Positions 33,872 to 42,052 of a stretch of 64,000 nt of DNA are shown piece after piece. The notes beneath the pieces are model-generated. The model worked only from the letters and a program-made list of their open reading frames with translations. It had not been told where the DNA came from and made no database searches. The stretch is taken from the NCBI RefSeq assembly GCF_001050345.1, contig NZ_LFMW01000016.1, forward strand, positions 1 through 64,000, in the 5' to 3' direction. The position numbers were made by a program, and so were the translations under genes. This stretch comes from Pseudomonas fildesensis (GTDB taxonomy: Bacteria; Pseudomonadota; Gammaproteobacteria; Pseudomonadales; Pseudomonadaceae). The stretch's first letter is position 1. Every line of letters starts with the position of its first letter.

Positions 33872-35093
33872 ATGGTTTGGCGAGATCTGGCAAGTCGCCG
33901 GTCAGCCCCAGGGCCTGGCGCACAAACACCGCCTTGGCTTCGGGCATCTGGTCGACGATTTTCAACCCGGCGTTGCGCAGCCAGCGCAGCGGTAGTTGAT
34001 CGGCCTGGAACAGCCGTTCAAACCCCTCCATTGCTGCCATCAACGCCAGGTTGTGCGGCATACGCCGACGCTCGTAACGGATCAGCACTTTCACATCCGC
34101 CAGACGCTCACCGCGCTCGGTGGCCTGCAGCAGCACTTCGGCCAGCGTGGCCGCATCGAGGAAACCAAGGTTCACGCCCTGCCCCGCCAGCGGATGAATG
34201 ACGTGGGCCGCATCGCCGATCAGGGCCAAGCCTTCGGCCACGTAGCGCTTGGCGTGGCGCTGACGCAGCGGCACACACATCCGAGGGTCAGCGCTGACCA
34301 CGGTGCCCAGTCGCCCTTCGAAAGCGCGCTCCAGCTCACGACAGAAGCTTTCATCATCCAGTGCCATCAGGCGCTCGGACTCGCTCGGCGTGGTCGACCA
34401 GACGATCGAACACCAATCTTCCTGCCCATCGCGCACCAGCGGTAAAAACGCCAGCGGGCCGGTGTCGGTAAAGCGCTGCCAGGCCGTGCGCTGGTGCGCC
34501 TGGGTGCTGCGCACGCTGGTGACGATGGCGTTATGCAGGTAGTCCCACTCGCGAGTCGCGGTGCCGGTCAGGCGGCGCACGGCGGAGTTGGCGCCATCGG
34601 CAGCCACCACCAGCGGCGCGCGCAGTTTGCGGCCATCGGCCAGGGTCAGCAGCCAGTCATCACCGGAGCGGCGCATCTGTTCCAGGCGCGCATTGGCCAG
34701 CAGGCCGAGGTCGCAGTCATGCAGACGGTCGAGCAAGGCATCCTGAACCACGCGGTTCTCGACGATATGCCCGAGCACCTCGGCATGCACGCTGGCCGCC
34801 GAAAAGTGGATCTGACCGGTGCCGCTGCCGTCCCACACCTGCATATCGCCATACGGGCTGGCGCGTCGCTCGACGATGCCGTCCCACACGCCGAGGCGCT
34901 CCAGGATGCGCTGGCTGGCGGCCGACAAGGCGCTCACCCGCGGTTCGAAGGCGGCGTCACGGTCGAACGGTTTGACGCTCAGCGGGCTGCCGTCGAGCAG
35001 CAGCACCTGCAGGCCACTGCCCTGCAACGCCAGCGCCAGGGCGCTTCCGACCATTCCGGCCCCGACAATCAGCACATCTGCGCGCATGTCCAT
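33867..35093 (-). CDS. ubiI: Ubiquinone-biosynthesis FAD monooxygenase (UbiI/VisC type)
   Basis: This 408-aa UbiH/COQ6-family aromatic hydroxylase has an N-terminal FAD Rossmann motif VLIVGAGMVGSALALALQGSG (residues 6-27), the DG region LVVAADGANSAVRRL (near 160-174) and the FAD-ribityl motif GLALIGDAAHVIHPLAGQGVNLGFLDA (near 280-306). In E. coli the equivalent hydroxylates C5 of the ubiquinone ring. It lies just downstream of a thioesterase-like gene and ubiH, a pairing known in pseudomonads. The gap to the thioesterase-like gene is 3 bp. Distinguishing UbiI from UbiF-type hydroxylases needs phylogeny. Confidence 0.88.
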   Translation of the reverse strand: MDMRADVLIVGAGMVGSALALALQGSGLQVLLLDGSPLSVKPFDRDAAFEPRVSALSAASQRILERLGVWDGIVERRASPYGDMQVWDGSGTGQIHFSAASVHAEVLGHIVENRVVQDALLDRLHDCDLGLLANARLEQMRRSGDDWLLTLADGRKLRAPLVVAADGANSAVRRLTGTATREWDYLHNAIVTSVRSTQAHQRTAWQRFTDTGPLAFLPLVRDGQEDWCSIVWSTTPSESERLMALDDESFCRELERAFEGRLGTVVSADPRMCVPLRQRHAKRYVAEGLALIGDAAHVIHPLAGQGVNLGFLDAATLAEVLLQATERGERLADVKVLIRYERRRMPHNLALMAAMEGFERLFQADQLPLRWLRNAGLKIVDQMPEAKAVFVRQALGLTGDLPDLAKPL

Positions 35094-35096
35094 GCT

Positions 35097-35582
35097 TTAA
35101 GCCTGTCTCGCTGGCGGCTTGCGCCGCACGTAAAGGGTTTTTTCGACCCGCGCCACCAGGGCGCCGGAGCCGTCATGAATCTGGACCTTGAGGTGCGGCA
35201 AGTATTTCTCACCGCCTTCGGTCTGCCGACGAATCTCATCGAGCAAGGCGTCGTCGATGGAAAATTCGGCATACACCGGGCCTTTGCCCGGCGAGATAAA
35301 ATCGATGCTCGCGGCCTTGTCCCAAACGATGTAGTCGCGGCCCAGGTTCTCCATCAGCATCAGCATGTAGAACGGATCGACCATCGAATACAGGCTGCCG
35401 CCAAACTGCGTGCCGACGTAGTTGCGGTTGTACCAGCCCAAGCCCATGCGCACTTTGACGTGACGAAAATCGGCGCTCATGTGTTGCACACTGACCCCCG
35501 CGCCCAAATACGGCGGGTACAGGGTCATGATCCAACGCAACAACCGCGCCTTGCCCAGGCGCTCTATCAGCCACTTACGCAT
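35097..35582 (-). CDS. DUF4442/thioesterase-like hotdog protein
   Basis: This 161-aa soluble protein has a hotdog-like pattern: an HMSADFRHVKVRMGLGWYNRNYVGTQFGGSLYSMVDPFYMLMLMENLG block (about residues 35-80) and a C-terminal strand set ending LVARVEKTLYVRRKP. This matches the DUF4442 acyl-CoA-thioesterase-like family found between ubiH and ubiI in pseudomonads. The ATG at 35582 overlaps the end of ubiH by 8 bp, supporting this start and cotranscription; an upstream frame to 35702 is ubiH antisense-frame noise. Substrate unknown; a role linked to quinone or acyl metabolism is inferred from context only. Confidence 0.82.
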   Translation of the reverse strand: MRKWLIERLGKARLLRWIMTLYPPYLGAGVSVQHMSADFRHVKVRMGLGWYNRNYVGTQFGGSLYSMVDPFYMLMLMENLGRDYIVWDKAASIDFISPGKGPVYAEFSIDDALLDEIRRQTEGGEKYLPHLKVQIHDGSGALVARVEKTLYVRRKPPARQA

Positions 35583-36762
35583 CGGGACGTGTGCCCAGGC
35601 CCATGGCCTGACGGGCGAACCAGCGTTTGGCCGGCGGCAACAGGTCCAGGCCCAGCAGGCCCATATTGCGGCCCAGCGCCACCCACGGTTGAGCGCTGCC
35701 AAACAGGCGCGTGACCTGGTCGGAGAAGCCCACGGTCAGTTTTTGATCCAGGCGCTGACGCTCGCGGTAAGCCTGCAAGGTCGCAAGATCGCCCGGCACC
35801 GCCGGCCCGGCCAACAAGGCCTCGGCCAGGGCGCTGGCATCGCGCAGGGACAGGTTGAAGCCCTGCCCGGCAATCGGGTGCAGGCTGTGAGCGGCGTTGC
35901 CGAGGATCGCCAGGTGCGAACGCACTTGTTCTTCGGCTTCCACCAGGGTCAGCGGGTATAGATGACGGGCGCCAACTTGCTTAAGGGTACCCAGGCGGTA
36001 GCCGAACACACCCTGCAACTCACTCAAGAAACTGCGCTCGTCAAGGCTGGCCAGGCGCTGGGCGTCCATGCCGATGCGGGTCCAGACCAGCGCGCAACGG
36101 TTGTCCGGCAGCGGCAACAAGGCCATCGGCCCTTCATCGGTAAAGCGTTCGAACGCTTCGCCGTTGTGGGCTTCGCTTGGGGTGATATTGGCGATCAGCG
36201 CACTCTGGTTGTACGGACGGCTTTTCACGCCGATGCCCAGTTGCTCACGCAAACCGGAGCGGCCGCCATCGGCCAGCACCGCGAGGTCGCACTCCAACAC
36301 GGTTTCATCGTTGAGGGTCAGGCGATAGCCATCGGGCAACGGCTCCATGCGCGTGACTTCCGCCGGGCAACGCCAGCTGACCACGTCTGTGTCCAGGCCT
36401 TGCCACAGGCATTGGCCCAGCCAGGCGTTTTCCACCACATAACCGAGTGCCGGTACGCCCTCTTCCATGGCGGACAAACGCGCGGTGGAGAAGCGCCCAC
36501 GGTCCGATACATGGATCTGTTTGATCGGCTCGGCACGGCGGGAAATGTCCTCCCAGATGCCGAGGCGCTGGTAAATCTGCCGAGCACCGAACGACAGCGC
36601 CGAAGAGCGCGCGTCGTAGCTCGGCTGGTAGCTGTCACCCGGTGCGAACGGTTCGATCAATACGATCTTCCAGCCCCGCGCCTTGGCCCCCGCCTGCAAC
36701 GCTAACGCCAGGCTGGCGCCCACCAGGCCGCCACCGATAATCGCCAGGTTGACCCGGCTCAT
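35575..36762 (-). CDS. ubiH: 2-octaprenyl-6-methoxyphenol hydroxylase UbiH
   Basis: This 395-aa FAD-dependent hydroxylase of ubiquinone biosynthesis has FAD-binding LAIIGGGLVGASLALALQAG at residues 6-25, LAVLADGGRSGLREQLG near 162-178, and LAILGNAAHSLHPIAGQGFNLSLRDASAL near 283-311. In this last motif the usual GDAAH reads GNAAH, a substitution also seen in UbiH proteins. Its ATG (36760-36762) overlaps the TGA of pepP by 4 bases, and the next gene overlaps its end by 8. The order pepP-ubiH-ubiI is the conserved gammaproteobacterial arrangement. Confidence 0.92.
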   Translation of the reverse strand: MSRVNLAIIGGGLVGASLALALQAGAKARGWKIVLIEPFAPGDSYQPSYDARSSALSFGARQIYQRLGIWEDISRRAEPIKQIHVSDRGRFSTARLSAMEEGVPALGYVVENAWLGQCLWQGLDTDVVSWRCPAEVTRMEPLPDGYRLTLNDETVLECDLAVLADGGRSGLREQLGIGVKSRPYNQSALIANITPSEAHNGEAFERFTDEGPMALLPLPDNRCALVWTRIGMDAQRLASLDERSFLSELQGVFGYRLGTLKQVGARHLYPLTLVEAEEQVRSHLAILGNAAHSLHPIAGQGFNLSLRDASALAEALLAGPAVPGDLATLQAYRERQRLDQKLTVGFSDQVTRLFGSAQPWVALGRNMGLLGLDLLPPAKRWFARQAMGLGTRPDA

Positions 36763-38081
36763 CGTGCAGCCGCCATCAGGGCTTCGATTTCGGCGACAGC
36801 CTTGGGCACGCCGCCGGTCAGAATTTCACAGCCTTGCTTGGTCACCACCACGTCGTCCTCGATGCGTACGCCAATGCCACGCCATTTCTTCGCCACGTTC
36901 TGGTTGTCGGGCGAAATATAGATCCCGGGTTCCACGGTCAACGCCATGCCGACTTCCAGCACGCGCCACTCACCGCCGACCTTGTACTCGCCCACATCGT
37001 GCACATCCATGCCCAGCCAATGGCCGGCACGGTGCATGTAGAAGGGTTTGTAGGCTTCGCCGGCGATCAGCTCGTCAACGTCGCCTTGCAGCAACCCCAG
37101 CTTCACCAGCCCGGCGGTGATGACCTTTACGGTCGCCTCATGGGCCTGGTTCCAATGTTTATTCGGCGCGATCTCGGCAAACGCGGCTTCCTGGGAAGCC
37201 AGCACGATTTCGTAAATCGCTTTTTGTTCGGGTGAGAATTTGCCGTTGACCGGCCAGGTACGGGTGATATCGCTGGCATAGCAGTCGATTTCGCAACCCG
37301 CATCGATCAGCACCAAGTCGCCGTCCTTGAGCAGCGCGTCATTCTGCTGGTAATGCAGGATGCAGCTGTTGCGCCCGGCCGCGACGATGGAGCCATAGGC
37401 CGGCATTTTCGCCCCGCCCTTACGGAACTCGTAATCCAGCTCGGCTTCCAGGCTGAATTCATGCAAACCGGCGCGGCTGGCCTGCATCGCCCGCACATGG
37501 GCCGCACAGGAGATCCGCGCAGCCTCTCGCATCACCTTCACTTCTGCCGCCGATTTATACAGGCGCATGTCGTGGAGCAGATGATCCAGGGCAACAAATT
37601 CGTTCGGTGGCTGGGCGCCGAGGTGCGCTTTAGAGCGGATCACGTTGATCCACTCCATCAGGTGCCGGTCGAATTCGGCGTTGCTGCCCATGGCCGAATA
37701 CACCCGGTCACGGCCTTCGATCAGGCCGGGCAGGATGTCGTCGATGTCGGTGATGGGGAATGCATCGTCAGCGCCGAAGTCACGAATCGCGCCTTCGGTA
37801 CCGGCGCGCAGGCCGTCCCACAGTTCGCGTTCGGCATTGCGTTCACGGCAGAACAGCACGTACTCGCCATGCTGGCGACCGGGCATCAGCACGATCACCG
37901 CTTCGGGCTCGGGGAAGCCGCTCAGGTACTGGAAGTCGCTGTCCTGACGGTAGACATGCTCGACATCGCGGTTGCGAATGGCCACGGCAGCGGCCGGCAG
38001 GATCGCGATGCTGTTGGGTTCCATCTGCGCCATGAGCGCCTTGCGGCGACGGGTGTATTCCGCTTTGGGGATATGGATCAT
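36759..38081 (-). CDS. pepP: Xaa-Pro aminopeptidase PepP
   Basis: This 440-aa M24-family metallopeptidase removes N-terminal residues next to proline. An N-terminal creatinase-like domain (IPKAEYTRRRKALMAQMEPNS) is followed by the pita-bread catalytic domain; dimetal ligands are visible in LVLIDAGCEIDCYASDITRTWP (two Asp), MHRAGHWLGMDVHD (His), ALTVEPGIYI (Glu) and GVRIEDDVVV (Glu). Length matches E. coli PepP (441 aa). It lies 20 bp after the YgfB gene and overlaps ubiH by 4 bp, forming one transcription unit with the ubi genes. Confidence 0.95.
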   Translation of the reverse strand: MIHIPKAEYTRRRKALMAQMEPNSIAILPAAAVAIRNRDVEHVYRQDSDFQYLSGFPEPEAVIVLMPGRQHGEYVLFCRERNAERELWDGLRAGTEGAIRDFGADDAFPITDIDDILPGLIEGRDRVYSAMGSNAEFDRHLMEWINVIRSKAHLGAQPPNEFVALDHLLHDMRLYKSAAEVKVMREAARISCAAHVRAMQASRAGLHEFSLEAELDYEFRKGGAKMPAYGSIVAAGRNSCILHYQQNDALLKDGDLVLIDAGCEIDCYASDITRTWPVNGKFSPEQKAIYEIVLASQEAAFAEIAPNKHWNQAHEATVKVITAGLVKLGLLQGDVDELIAGEAYKPFYMHRAGHWLGMDVHDVGEYKVGGEWRVLEVGMALTVEPGIYISPDNQNVAKKWRGIGVRIEDDVVVTKQGCEILTGGVPKAVAEIEALMAAAR

Positions 38082-38101
38082 GGGCAGATGGGCTTCCTTT
38101 C

Positions 38102-38659
38102 TTAGTGCAACGACGGCTTGGCGGCGGCCGGTTCAGCGGACTTTTTGGTCTCGGCGAACAGCAATAGCGGCGCGACGCGCAGGTATTCCATCACTTCCAT
38201 GTAGTCGCCTTCGCCGTCTTCGGATTCTTTCAGGGCGTCTTGCACCTGGGAGATGGCAGCCAGGTCCTGCAGCACTTCCTTGGCGTCGGTGCTCAGTTCC
38301 AGGCCGCCGGCGTTCACGCCAAAGCCATGGAGGAAACCCTGGCACCATTGGCCCAACGCTGCAGCGCGTTCGGCCAGGGGGGCATCGTCGACAGGCAGCA
38401 GCAGGACCACGGTGACGTCATCACCGGTCAGCTCGCCCTTGACCATCTCTTGCAAGCCGATAAGCGCGTTGCGGACGTTCTCGGTCGGCTCGGTTTCGAG
38501 CAGCTCGGCCACATCGGCCAGCCAGTTGTCAGCGTCGAAGCCGACACCGGTACAACTGCGGCCCAACAGCACGCCGTGCAGTTCGGCAGGCGAGCAAGGA
38601 TGACCGCTGGTGCTCAGCAGTTTGGAAAAAGCATCGTACGGGGAGTTCTGAATGGGCAT
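38102..38659 (-). CDS. YgfB/UPF0149 (YecA-like) family protein
   Basis: This 185-aa acidic helical protein has the UPF0149 features: SGHPCSPAELHGVLLGRSCTG near residues 17-35, EMVKGELTGDDVTVVLLLPVDDAPLAERAAALGQWCQGFLHGFG near 70-113 and the C-terminal EVMEYLRVAPLLLF near 158. It heads the pepP-ubiH-ubiI unit, as ygfB does in E. coli. In P. aeruginosa a YgfB protein influences beta-lactamase expression, which suggests a regulatory role, but that does not transfer automatically. It is divergent from the small coiled-coil gene with about 138 bp between. Confidence 0.9.
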   Translation of the reverse strand: MPIQNSPYDAFSKLLSTSGHPCSPAELHGVLLGRSCTGVGFDADNWLADVAELLETEPTENVRNALIGLQEMVKGELTGDDVTVVLLLPVDDAPLAERAAALGQWCQGFLHGFGVNAGGLELSTDAKEVLQDLAAISQVQDALKESEDGEGDYMEVMEYLRVAPLLLFAETKKSAEPAAAKPSLH

Positions 38660-38797
38660 GGTGAGCTAGGCGCCAGACGGCGCAATGTCTAGAATGGAGC
38701 GCTGTATCCTAGCACCGGCAGACGTACCAAGACTATCGAGGGCGTCAGATCGTTTATCCTGCAGTTGCCATTCATCAGACAAATCCAGTGGAACCCA

Positions 38798-39007
38798 ATG
38801 GAAGACACCGACCTGCAAGCGCTGATGGCCAGACTCGAATTGCTAATTGATCGGGTCGAGCAACTTAAGAGTCAAAACGGACTCCTATTAGCTCAGGAAA
38901 AGACCTGGCGCGAGGAACGCGCTCACCTCATTGAAAAAAACGAAATCGCCCGGCGTAAGGTCGAATCGATGATTTCGCGCCTGAAGGCCCTGGAGCAAGA
39001 CTCATGA
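38798..39007 (+). CDS. Small coiled-coil protein (TIGR02449 family)
   Basis: This 69-aa, almost wholly helical protein has heptad-like hydrophobic spacing (LQALMARLELLIDRVEQLKSQNGLLLAQEKTWREERAHLI), predicting a coiled coil along residues 5-65, similar in size to ZapB. I choose the ATG at 38798 (MEDTDLQ), which begins at the family N-terminus, rather than 38765. Its stop overlaps the zapA start (ATGA at 39004-39007), so the two are translationally coupled. A role in FtsZ-ring assembly with ZapA is plausible by context and size but not shown. Confidence 0.87.
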   Translation: MEDTDLQALMARLELLIDRVEQLKSQNGLLLAQEKTWREERAHLIEKNEIARRKVESMISRLKALEQDS

Positions 39008-39321
39008 GTTCAAGCAATAGCGTTACCGTGCAGATCCTCGACAAAGAATATTCGATCATCTGCCCCCAGGAAGAACGCAGCAACCTGGTGAGCGCTGCCC
39101 GCTACCTGGACGGCAAGATGCGTGAAATCCGCAGCAGCGGCAAAGTCATCGGCGCCGACCGTATCGCCGTGATGGCCGCATTGAACATTACCCACGATTT
39201 GCTGCATAAGCAGGAGCGCCCTGACGTGCAGGCCAGCGGGTCGACCCGTGAGCAGGTGCGTGACCTGCTGGAGCGCGTTGATCTGGTGCTTTCTACCGAT
39301 CCCGCGCCACCCAAGGGCTGA
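39004..39321 (+). CDS. zapA: Cell division protein ZapA
   Basis: This 105-aa protein has an N-terminal beta-rich head (SVTVQILDKEYSIICPQEERSNLVSAARYLDGKMREIRSSGKVIGADRIAVMAALNITHDLL) and a C-terminal helix that forms the dimer/tetramer coiled coil. ZapA cross-links FtsZ filaments at the division ring. The start overlaps the preceding coiled-coil gene by 4 bases. The 6S RNA gene begins about 30 bp after the stop, the usual zapA-ssrS-fau order of gammaproteobacteria, which strongly supports the identification. Confidence 0.94.
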   Translation: MSSSNSVTVQILDKEYSIICPQEERSNLVSAARYLDGKMREIRSSGKVIGADRIAVMAALNITHDLLHKQERPDVQASGSTREQVRDLLERVDLVLSTDPAPPKG

Positions 39322-39340
39322 TTGCTGAGTCTGTTTCGGG

Positions 39341-39346
39341 TATACT
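39341..39346 (+). promoter_or_regulatory. -10 element of the 6S RNA promoter
   Basis: TATACT, a near-consensus sigma-70 -10 hexamer, lies 7-8 bases before the predicted 5' end of 6S RNA and about 20 bp after the zapA stop codon. Confidence 0.65.
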
Positions 39347-39353
39347 CGCCCCA

Positions 39354-39530
39354 CTCCCTGGCGTGCTTGCCAGTCGGCGATGTCCCGGAGCCGATTCGCA
39401 CTACCCTGGAAGTTGCACGTTTGGCTGGTGTGCATGTCCGCTAGACGGAAAGCCTTAAAGCCTACTGCTTCTTCCACCTTGAACTTTCGGGTTCAAGGGC
39501 TTAGTCGACAGCGGTTCTGTCGGGGAGCCT
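39354..39530 (+). ncRNA. ssrS: 6S RNA (SsrS)
   Basis: About 177 nt of non-coding sequence lies between zapA and fau, the conserved place for ssrS. It has the pseudomonad 6S hallmarks: 5' TCCCTGGCGTGYTTGCCAGTCGG-like start, GTCCCGGAGCCGAT, the central GGTGTGCATGTCCGC region that forms the bubble mimicking an open promoter, then GACGGAAAGCCTTAAAG, CCTTGAACTTTCGGGTTCAAGG as an internal hairpin, and a closing GACAGCGG...CGGGGAGCC. 6S RNA sequesters sigma-70 RNA polymerase in stationary phase. Ends are inferred from the -10 box and from pairing of the terminal stem, so they may be off by several bases. Confidence 0.93.
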
Positions 39531-39543
39531 GATTCCCAAACTC

Positions 39544-39572
39544 AATGCCAGTCCTAGGACTGGCATTGTTTT
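39544..39572 (+). terminator. Terminator between 6S RNA and fau
   Basis: A 24-base perfect palindrome (39544-39567, core CCAGTCCTAGGACTGG) is followed by GTTTT. It lies about 14 bases after the predicted 6S end and 15 bases ahead of the fau start. Confidence 0.75.
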
Positions 39573-39586
39573 ATGAGCCGAAAACC

Positions 39587-40216
39587 ATGACCGAACCTGC
39601 GCCGCTTTCCCGTCCGCAACTTCGACGCATGTTGCGCAAAGCGCGCCGCGCCCTCACGCCGAGCGAGCAGCGCCAGGCAGCCCTCGGCCTGTATCGGCAA
39701 CTGGCACAGCACCCGCTGTTTCGCCGGGCCAAACATATTTCCTTATACCTACCGACGGACGGTGAAATCGATCCGCGCTTGCTGCTGCGCGCTGCACAGC
39801 GCCGGGGCAAGGCCACTTACCTGCCGGTGCTCAGCGCCTGGCCGCGTACCAAGATGGTGTTCCAGCGCGTACGGTCTGGGGAAAAGTTGCTGCCCAACCG
39901 GTTTCGCATTCTTGAGCCACGGGTGAACGCCCGTCGCCAGCGTAAAGTCTGGGCGCTGGATCTGGTGCTGCTGCCGCTGGTGGGGTTCGATGACGCGGGC
40001 GGGCGGCTGGGCATGGGCGGTGGATTCTACGACCGCAGCCTCGCCTACCTCGCTCGACGCCAAAACTGGCGCAAACCGACGCTGCTGGGGCTGGCCCATG
40101 AATGTCAAAAGGTCGATCGATTGGCGCAGGCAAGCTGGGATGTGCCGTTGGCGGGCACCGTCACTGACAGGAAATGGTATATCGCACAGACGCCACTGGG
40201 GTCAGCGGCGCCTTGA
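39587..40216 (+). CDS. fau: 5-formyltetrahydrofolate cyclo-ligase
   Basis: This 209-aa enzyme (YgfA/MTHFS family) converts 5-formyl-THF to 5,10-methenyl-THF with ATP. The ATP/folate-binding features are LRRMLRKARRALTP (residues 10-23), ISLYLPTDGEIDPRLLLRAA (near 47) and the C-terminal LVLLPLVGFDDAGGRLGMGGGFYDRSLAYL (near 126-156) with the GMGGGFYDR loop. The ATG at 39587 lies just after the palindromic terminator; the open frame to 39545 would start inside that hairpin. In many gammaproteobacteria fau is read through from ssrS, so partial cotranscription is possible. Confidence 0.94.
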   Translation: MTEPAPLSRPQLRRMLRKARRALTPSEQRQAALGLYRQLAQHPLFRRAKHISLYLPTDGEIDPRLLLRAAQRRGKATYLPVLSAWPRTKMVFQRVRSGEKLLPNRFRILEPRVNARRQRKVWALDLVLLPLVGFDDAGGRLGMGGGFYDRSLAYLARRQNWRKPTLLGLAHECQKVDRLAQASWDVPLAGTVTDRKWYIAQTPLGSAAP

Positions 40217-40223
40217 AGAAGGG

Positions 40224-40373
40224 TTAACGCTTGAACGGTTGCGGCTGCTGCTGAGCCAGTTCAACGGGCGCATCGGTCTTGTTCGACCACAAGCTTTGCG
40301 CATACCCGGTGGTCACGACGCCCAGACCAAACAAAATAACCAATATCCATAGTAAATCCGGTTTACGTTGCAT
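40224..40373 (-). CDS. 49-aa single-pass membrane protein, unknown function
   Basis: This short open frame encodes 49 aa: a basic start (MQRKPD), a hydrophobic helix of about 20 residues (LLWILVILFGLGVVTTGYAQ, residues 7-26), and a polar tail rich in Gln and Pro ending PQPFKR. The topology suggests a cytoplasmic N-terminus and a periplasmic tail. It is convergent with fau, 7 bp from its stop. The upstream 194 bp before the EVE gene would hold divergent promoters. I recognise no family; the balanced charge, single helix and codon use like its neighbours suggest a real small protein. Confidence 0.65.
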   Translation of the reverse strand: MQRKPDLLWILVILFGLGVVTTGYAQSLWSNKTDAPVELAQQQPQPFKR

Positions 40374-40567
40374 CGATTGCCCCCCTCCAGGCACCTCGTA
40401 CACGATGACAACAACGTTCCAAAGTAGTCCGTTGCAGCTGCGTCAAGCTTAAAAGCGGGCATTCTGCGGTAACGTGAACCAACACGCAAACCTTGACGCC
40501 AACCGACTGTCGGTTTGTCATGGAATTGCCTGACAACTTGCCCAATGCCTTTTTCAGGAGCCCAACA

Positions 40568-41017
40568 ATGGCCTATTGGCTGATGAAATCCGAGCCCGAC
40601 GAACTTTCCATCAAGGGCTTGGAAAAGCTTGGCGAAGCCCGCTGGGACGGAGTTCGCAACTATCAGGCGCGCAACTTCCTGCGCGCCATGGCCGTGGGCG
40701 ATGAGTTTTTCTTCTACCACTCCAGTTGCCCGGAGCCGGGTATTGCGGGCATCGGCAAAATCATCGAGGCCGCCTACCCGGATCCCACCGCGCTGGAGCC
40801 GGACAGCCACTATTTCGACGCCAAGGCCAGCCCGGAGAAAAACCCGTGGAGCGCGATCAACGTGGCCCACGTGAAAACCTTTCCCAAGGTGCTGGGCCTG
40901 GGCTACCTGAAACAGCAAACCGCCCTCGCCGAATTGCCCCTGGTGCAGAAAGGCAGCCGGCTTTCGGTGATGTCGGTCACGCCTGAGCAATGGGCCGCCG
41001 TCCTTAATCTGCTTTAA
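40568..41017 (+). CDS. EVE-domain protein (thymocyte nuclear protein 1-like)
   Basis: This 149-aa single-domain protein of the PUA-like EVE family has the start AYWLMKSEPDELSIKGLEKLGEARWDGVRNYQARNFLRAMAVGDEFFFYHS, PGIAGIGKIIEAAYPDPTA, and SVTPEQW near the C-terminus. The aromatic cage expected for binding modified bases is represented by conserved Trp and Tyr residues (W4, W30, Y35). EVE domains read modified DNA or RNA bases and occur in both anti-phage modules and housekeeping contexts; here the neighbours are housekeeping. AGGAG lies 8 bases before the ATG at 40568. Confidence 0.92.
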   Translation: MAYWLMKSEPDELSIKGLEKLGEARWDGVRNYQARNFLRAMAVGDEFFFYHSSCPEPGIAGIGKIIEAAYPDPTALEPDSHYFDAKASPEKNPWSAINVAHVKTFPKVLGLGYLKQQTALAELPLVQKGSRLSVMSVTPEQWAAVLNLL

Positions 41018-41086
41018 CTGACAGACATCAAAGCACCCAGAGGGGAAACCGGTCACACTGGGACGCTAATGCCGCAGGATGCAGCC

Positions 41087-42052
41087 ATGTCTACGAACCA
41101 CCGTACCTCCCGCGTTTTCGCCATTGCCTTGGTCGCCCTGTTGCTCGGGGCCGGCGGTTTTGGTTACTGGCGATCCACCCAGGACCGCCTGCCCGAAGGT
41201 TTGAGCATGGGCAACGGCCGCTTGGAATCCACTGAGGTACAGATTGCCGCCAAGATCCCCGGGCGCCTGGCCGAAGTGCGGGTGGATGAAGGCGACAAGG
41301 TGCTCAAGGGCCAACTGCTGGCGCGCATGGACACCCGCACCCTGGAAGCCCAGCGCGCCCAGGCCGAAGCCGAAGTGATACGCGCCAAAGAAAACTTCGC
41401 CGCCGCCGAGGCCAACGTGCAACTGCGCGAGAGCGAGCAACTGTTGGCCCACCAGGAACTCAAGCGCACCCAGGAGCTGTACAAACGCGGCTTCGCCAGC
41501 GGCCAGTTGATCGACCAGCAGCAAGCGCGCCAGAACACCGGCAATGCCGCCGTGATCGCCGCGCAAGCCCAGGTCAACTCGGTCAAGGCCGCCATCGCCG
41601 CCGCTCAGGCCCAGGTGGTGCAACTCACCAGCGAAATCGATGACAGCAGCTTGCGCGCGCCCATCGACGGCATCATCCAGCTGCGCTTGGCGGAGCCCGG
41701 TGAAGTGCTCGGTGCCGGCGGTCGTGTTCTGCTGTTGATCGACCCCGAAGACCAGTACATGAACCTCTACCTGCCCGCCTCCGTCACCGGCCGCCTGACC
41801 GTCGGCAGTGACGCGCGGGTGCTGCTCGACGCCCTGCCCCAGCAACCGCTGTCGGCCAAAATCAGCTTTGTCGCCGCCAAATCGCAATTCACCCCCAAGG
41901 AAGTGGAAACCCGCGATGAACGCCAGAAGCTGGTGTTCCGCGTCAAACTGCGCCTCACCCAACCCACCGCAGTGCCGCAAGCCAAGCCGGGTATGCCCGG
42001 CGCCGGCTACGTGCGCACGGCTGACATAGACTGGCCGGCCAACCTGCAATGA
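41087..42052 (+). CDS. HlyD-family membrane fusion protein (YhiI-like)
   Basis: This 321-aa periplasmic adaptor has one N-terminal membrane anchor (about residues 10-30, VFAIALVALLLGAGGFGYW), then the lipoyl-like half RLESTEVQIAAKIPGRLAEVRVDEGDKVLKGQLLARMD, a long coiled coil rich in Ala, Gln and Glu (about 85-190) and the return half SLRAPIDGIIQLRLAEPGEVLGAGG. I prefer the ATG at 41087 with AGGA upstream over the in-frame ATG at 41069. Its end overlaps rbbA by 4 bases. The trio HlyD-RbbA-permease corresponds to E. coli yhiI-rbbA-yhhJ. Confidence 0.9.
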   Translation: MSTNHRTSRVFAIALVALLLGAGGFGYWRSTQDRLPEGLSMGNGRLESTEVQIAAKIPGRLAEVRVDEGDKVLKGQLLARMDTRTLEAQRAQAEAEVIRAKENFAAAEANVQLRESEQLLAHQELKRTQELYKRGFASGQLIDQQQARQNTGNAAVIAAQAQVNSVKAAIAAAQAQVVQLTSEIDDSSLRAPIDGIIQLRLAEPGEVLGAGGRVLLLIDPEDQYMNLYLPASVTGRLTVGSDARVLLDALPQQPLSAKISFVAAKSQFTPKEVETRDERQKLVFRVKLRLTQPTAVPQAKPGMPGAGYVRTADIDWPANLQ

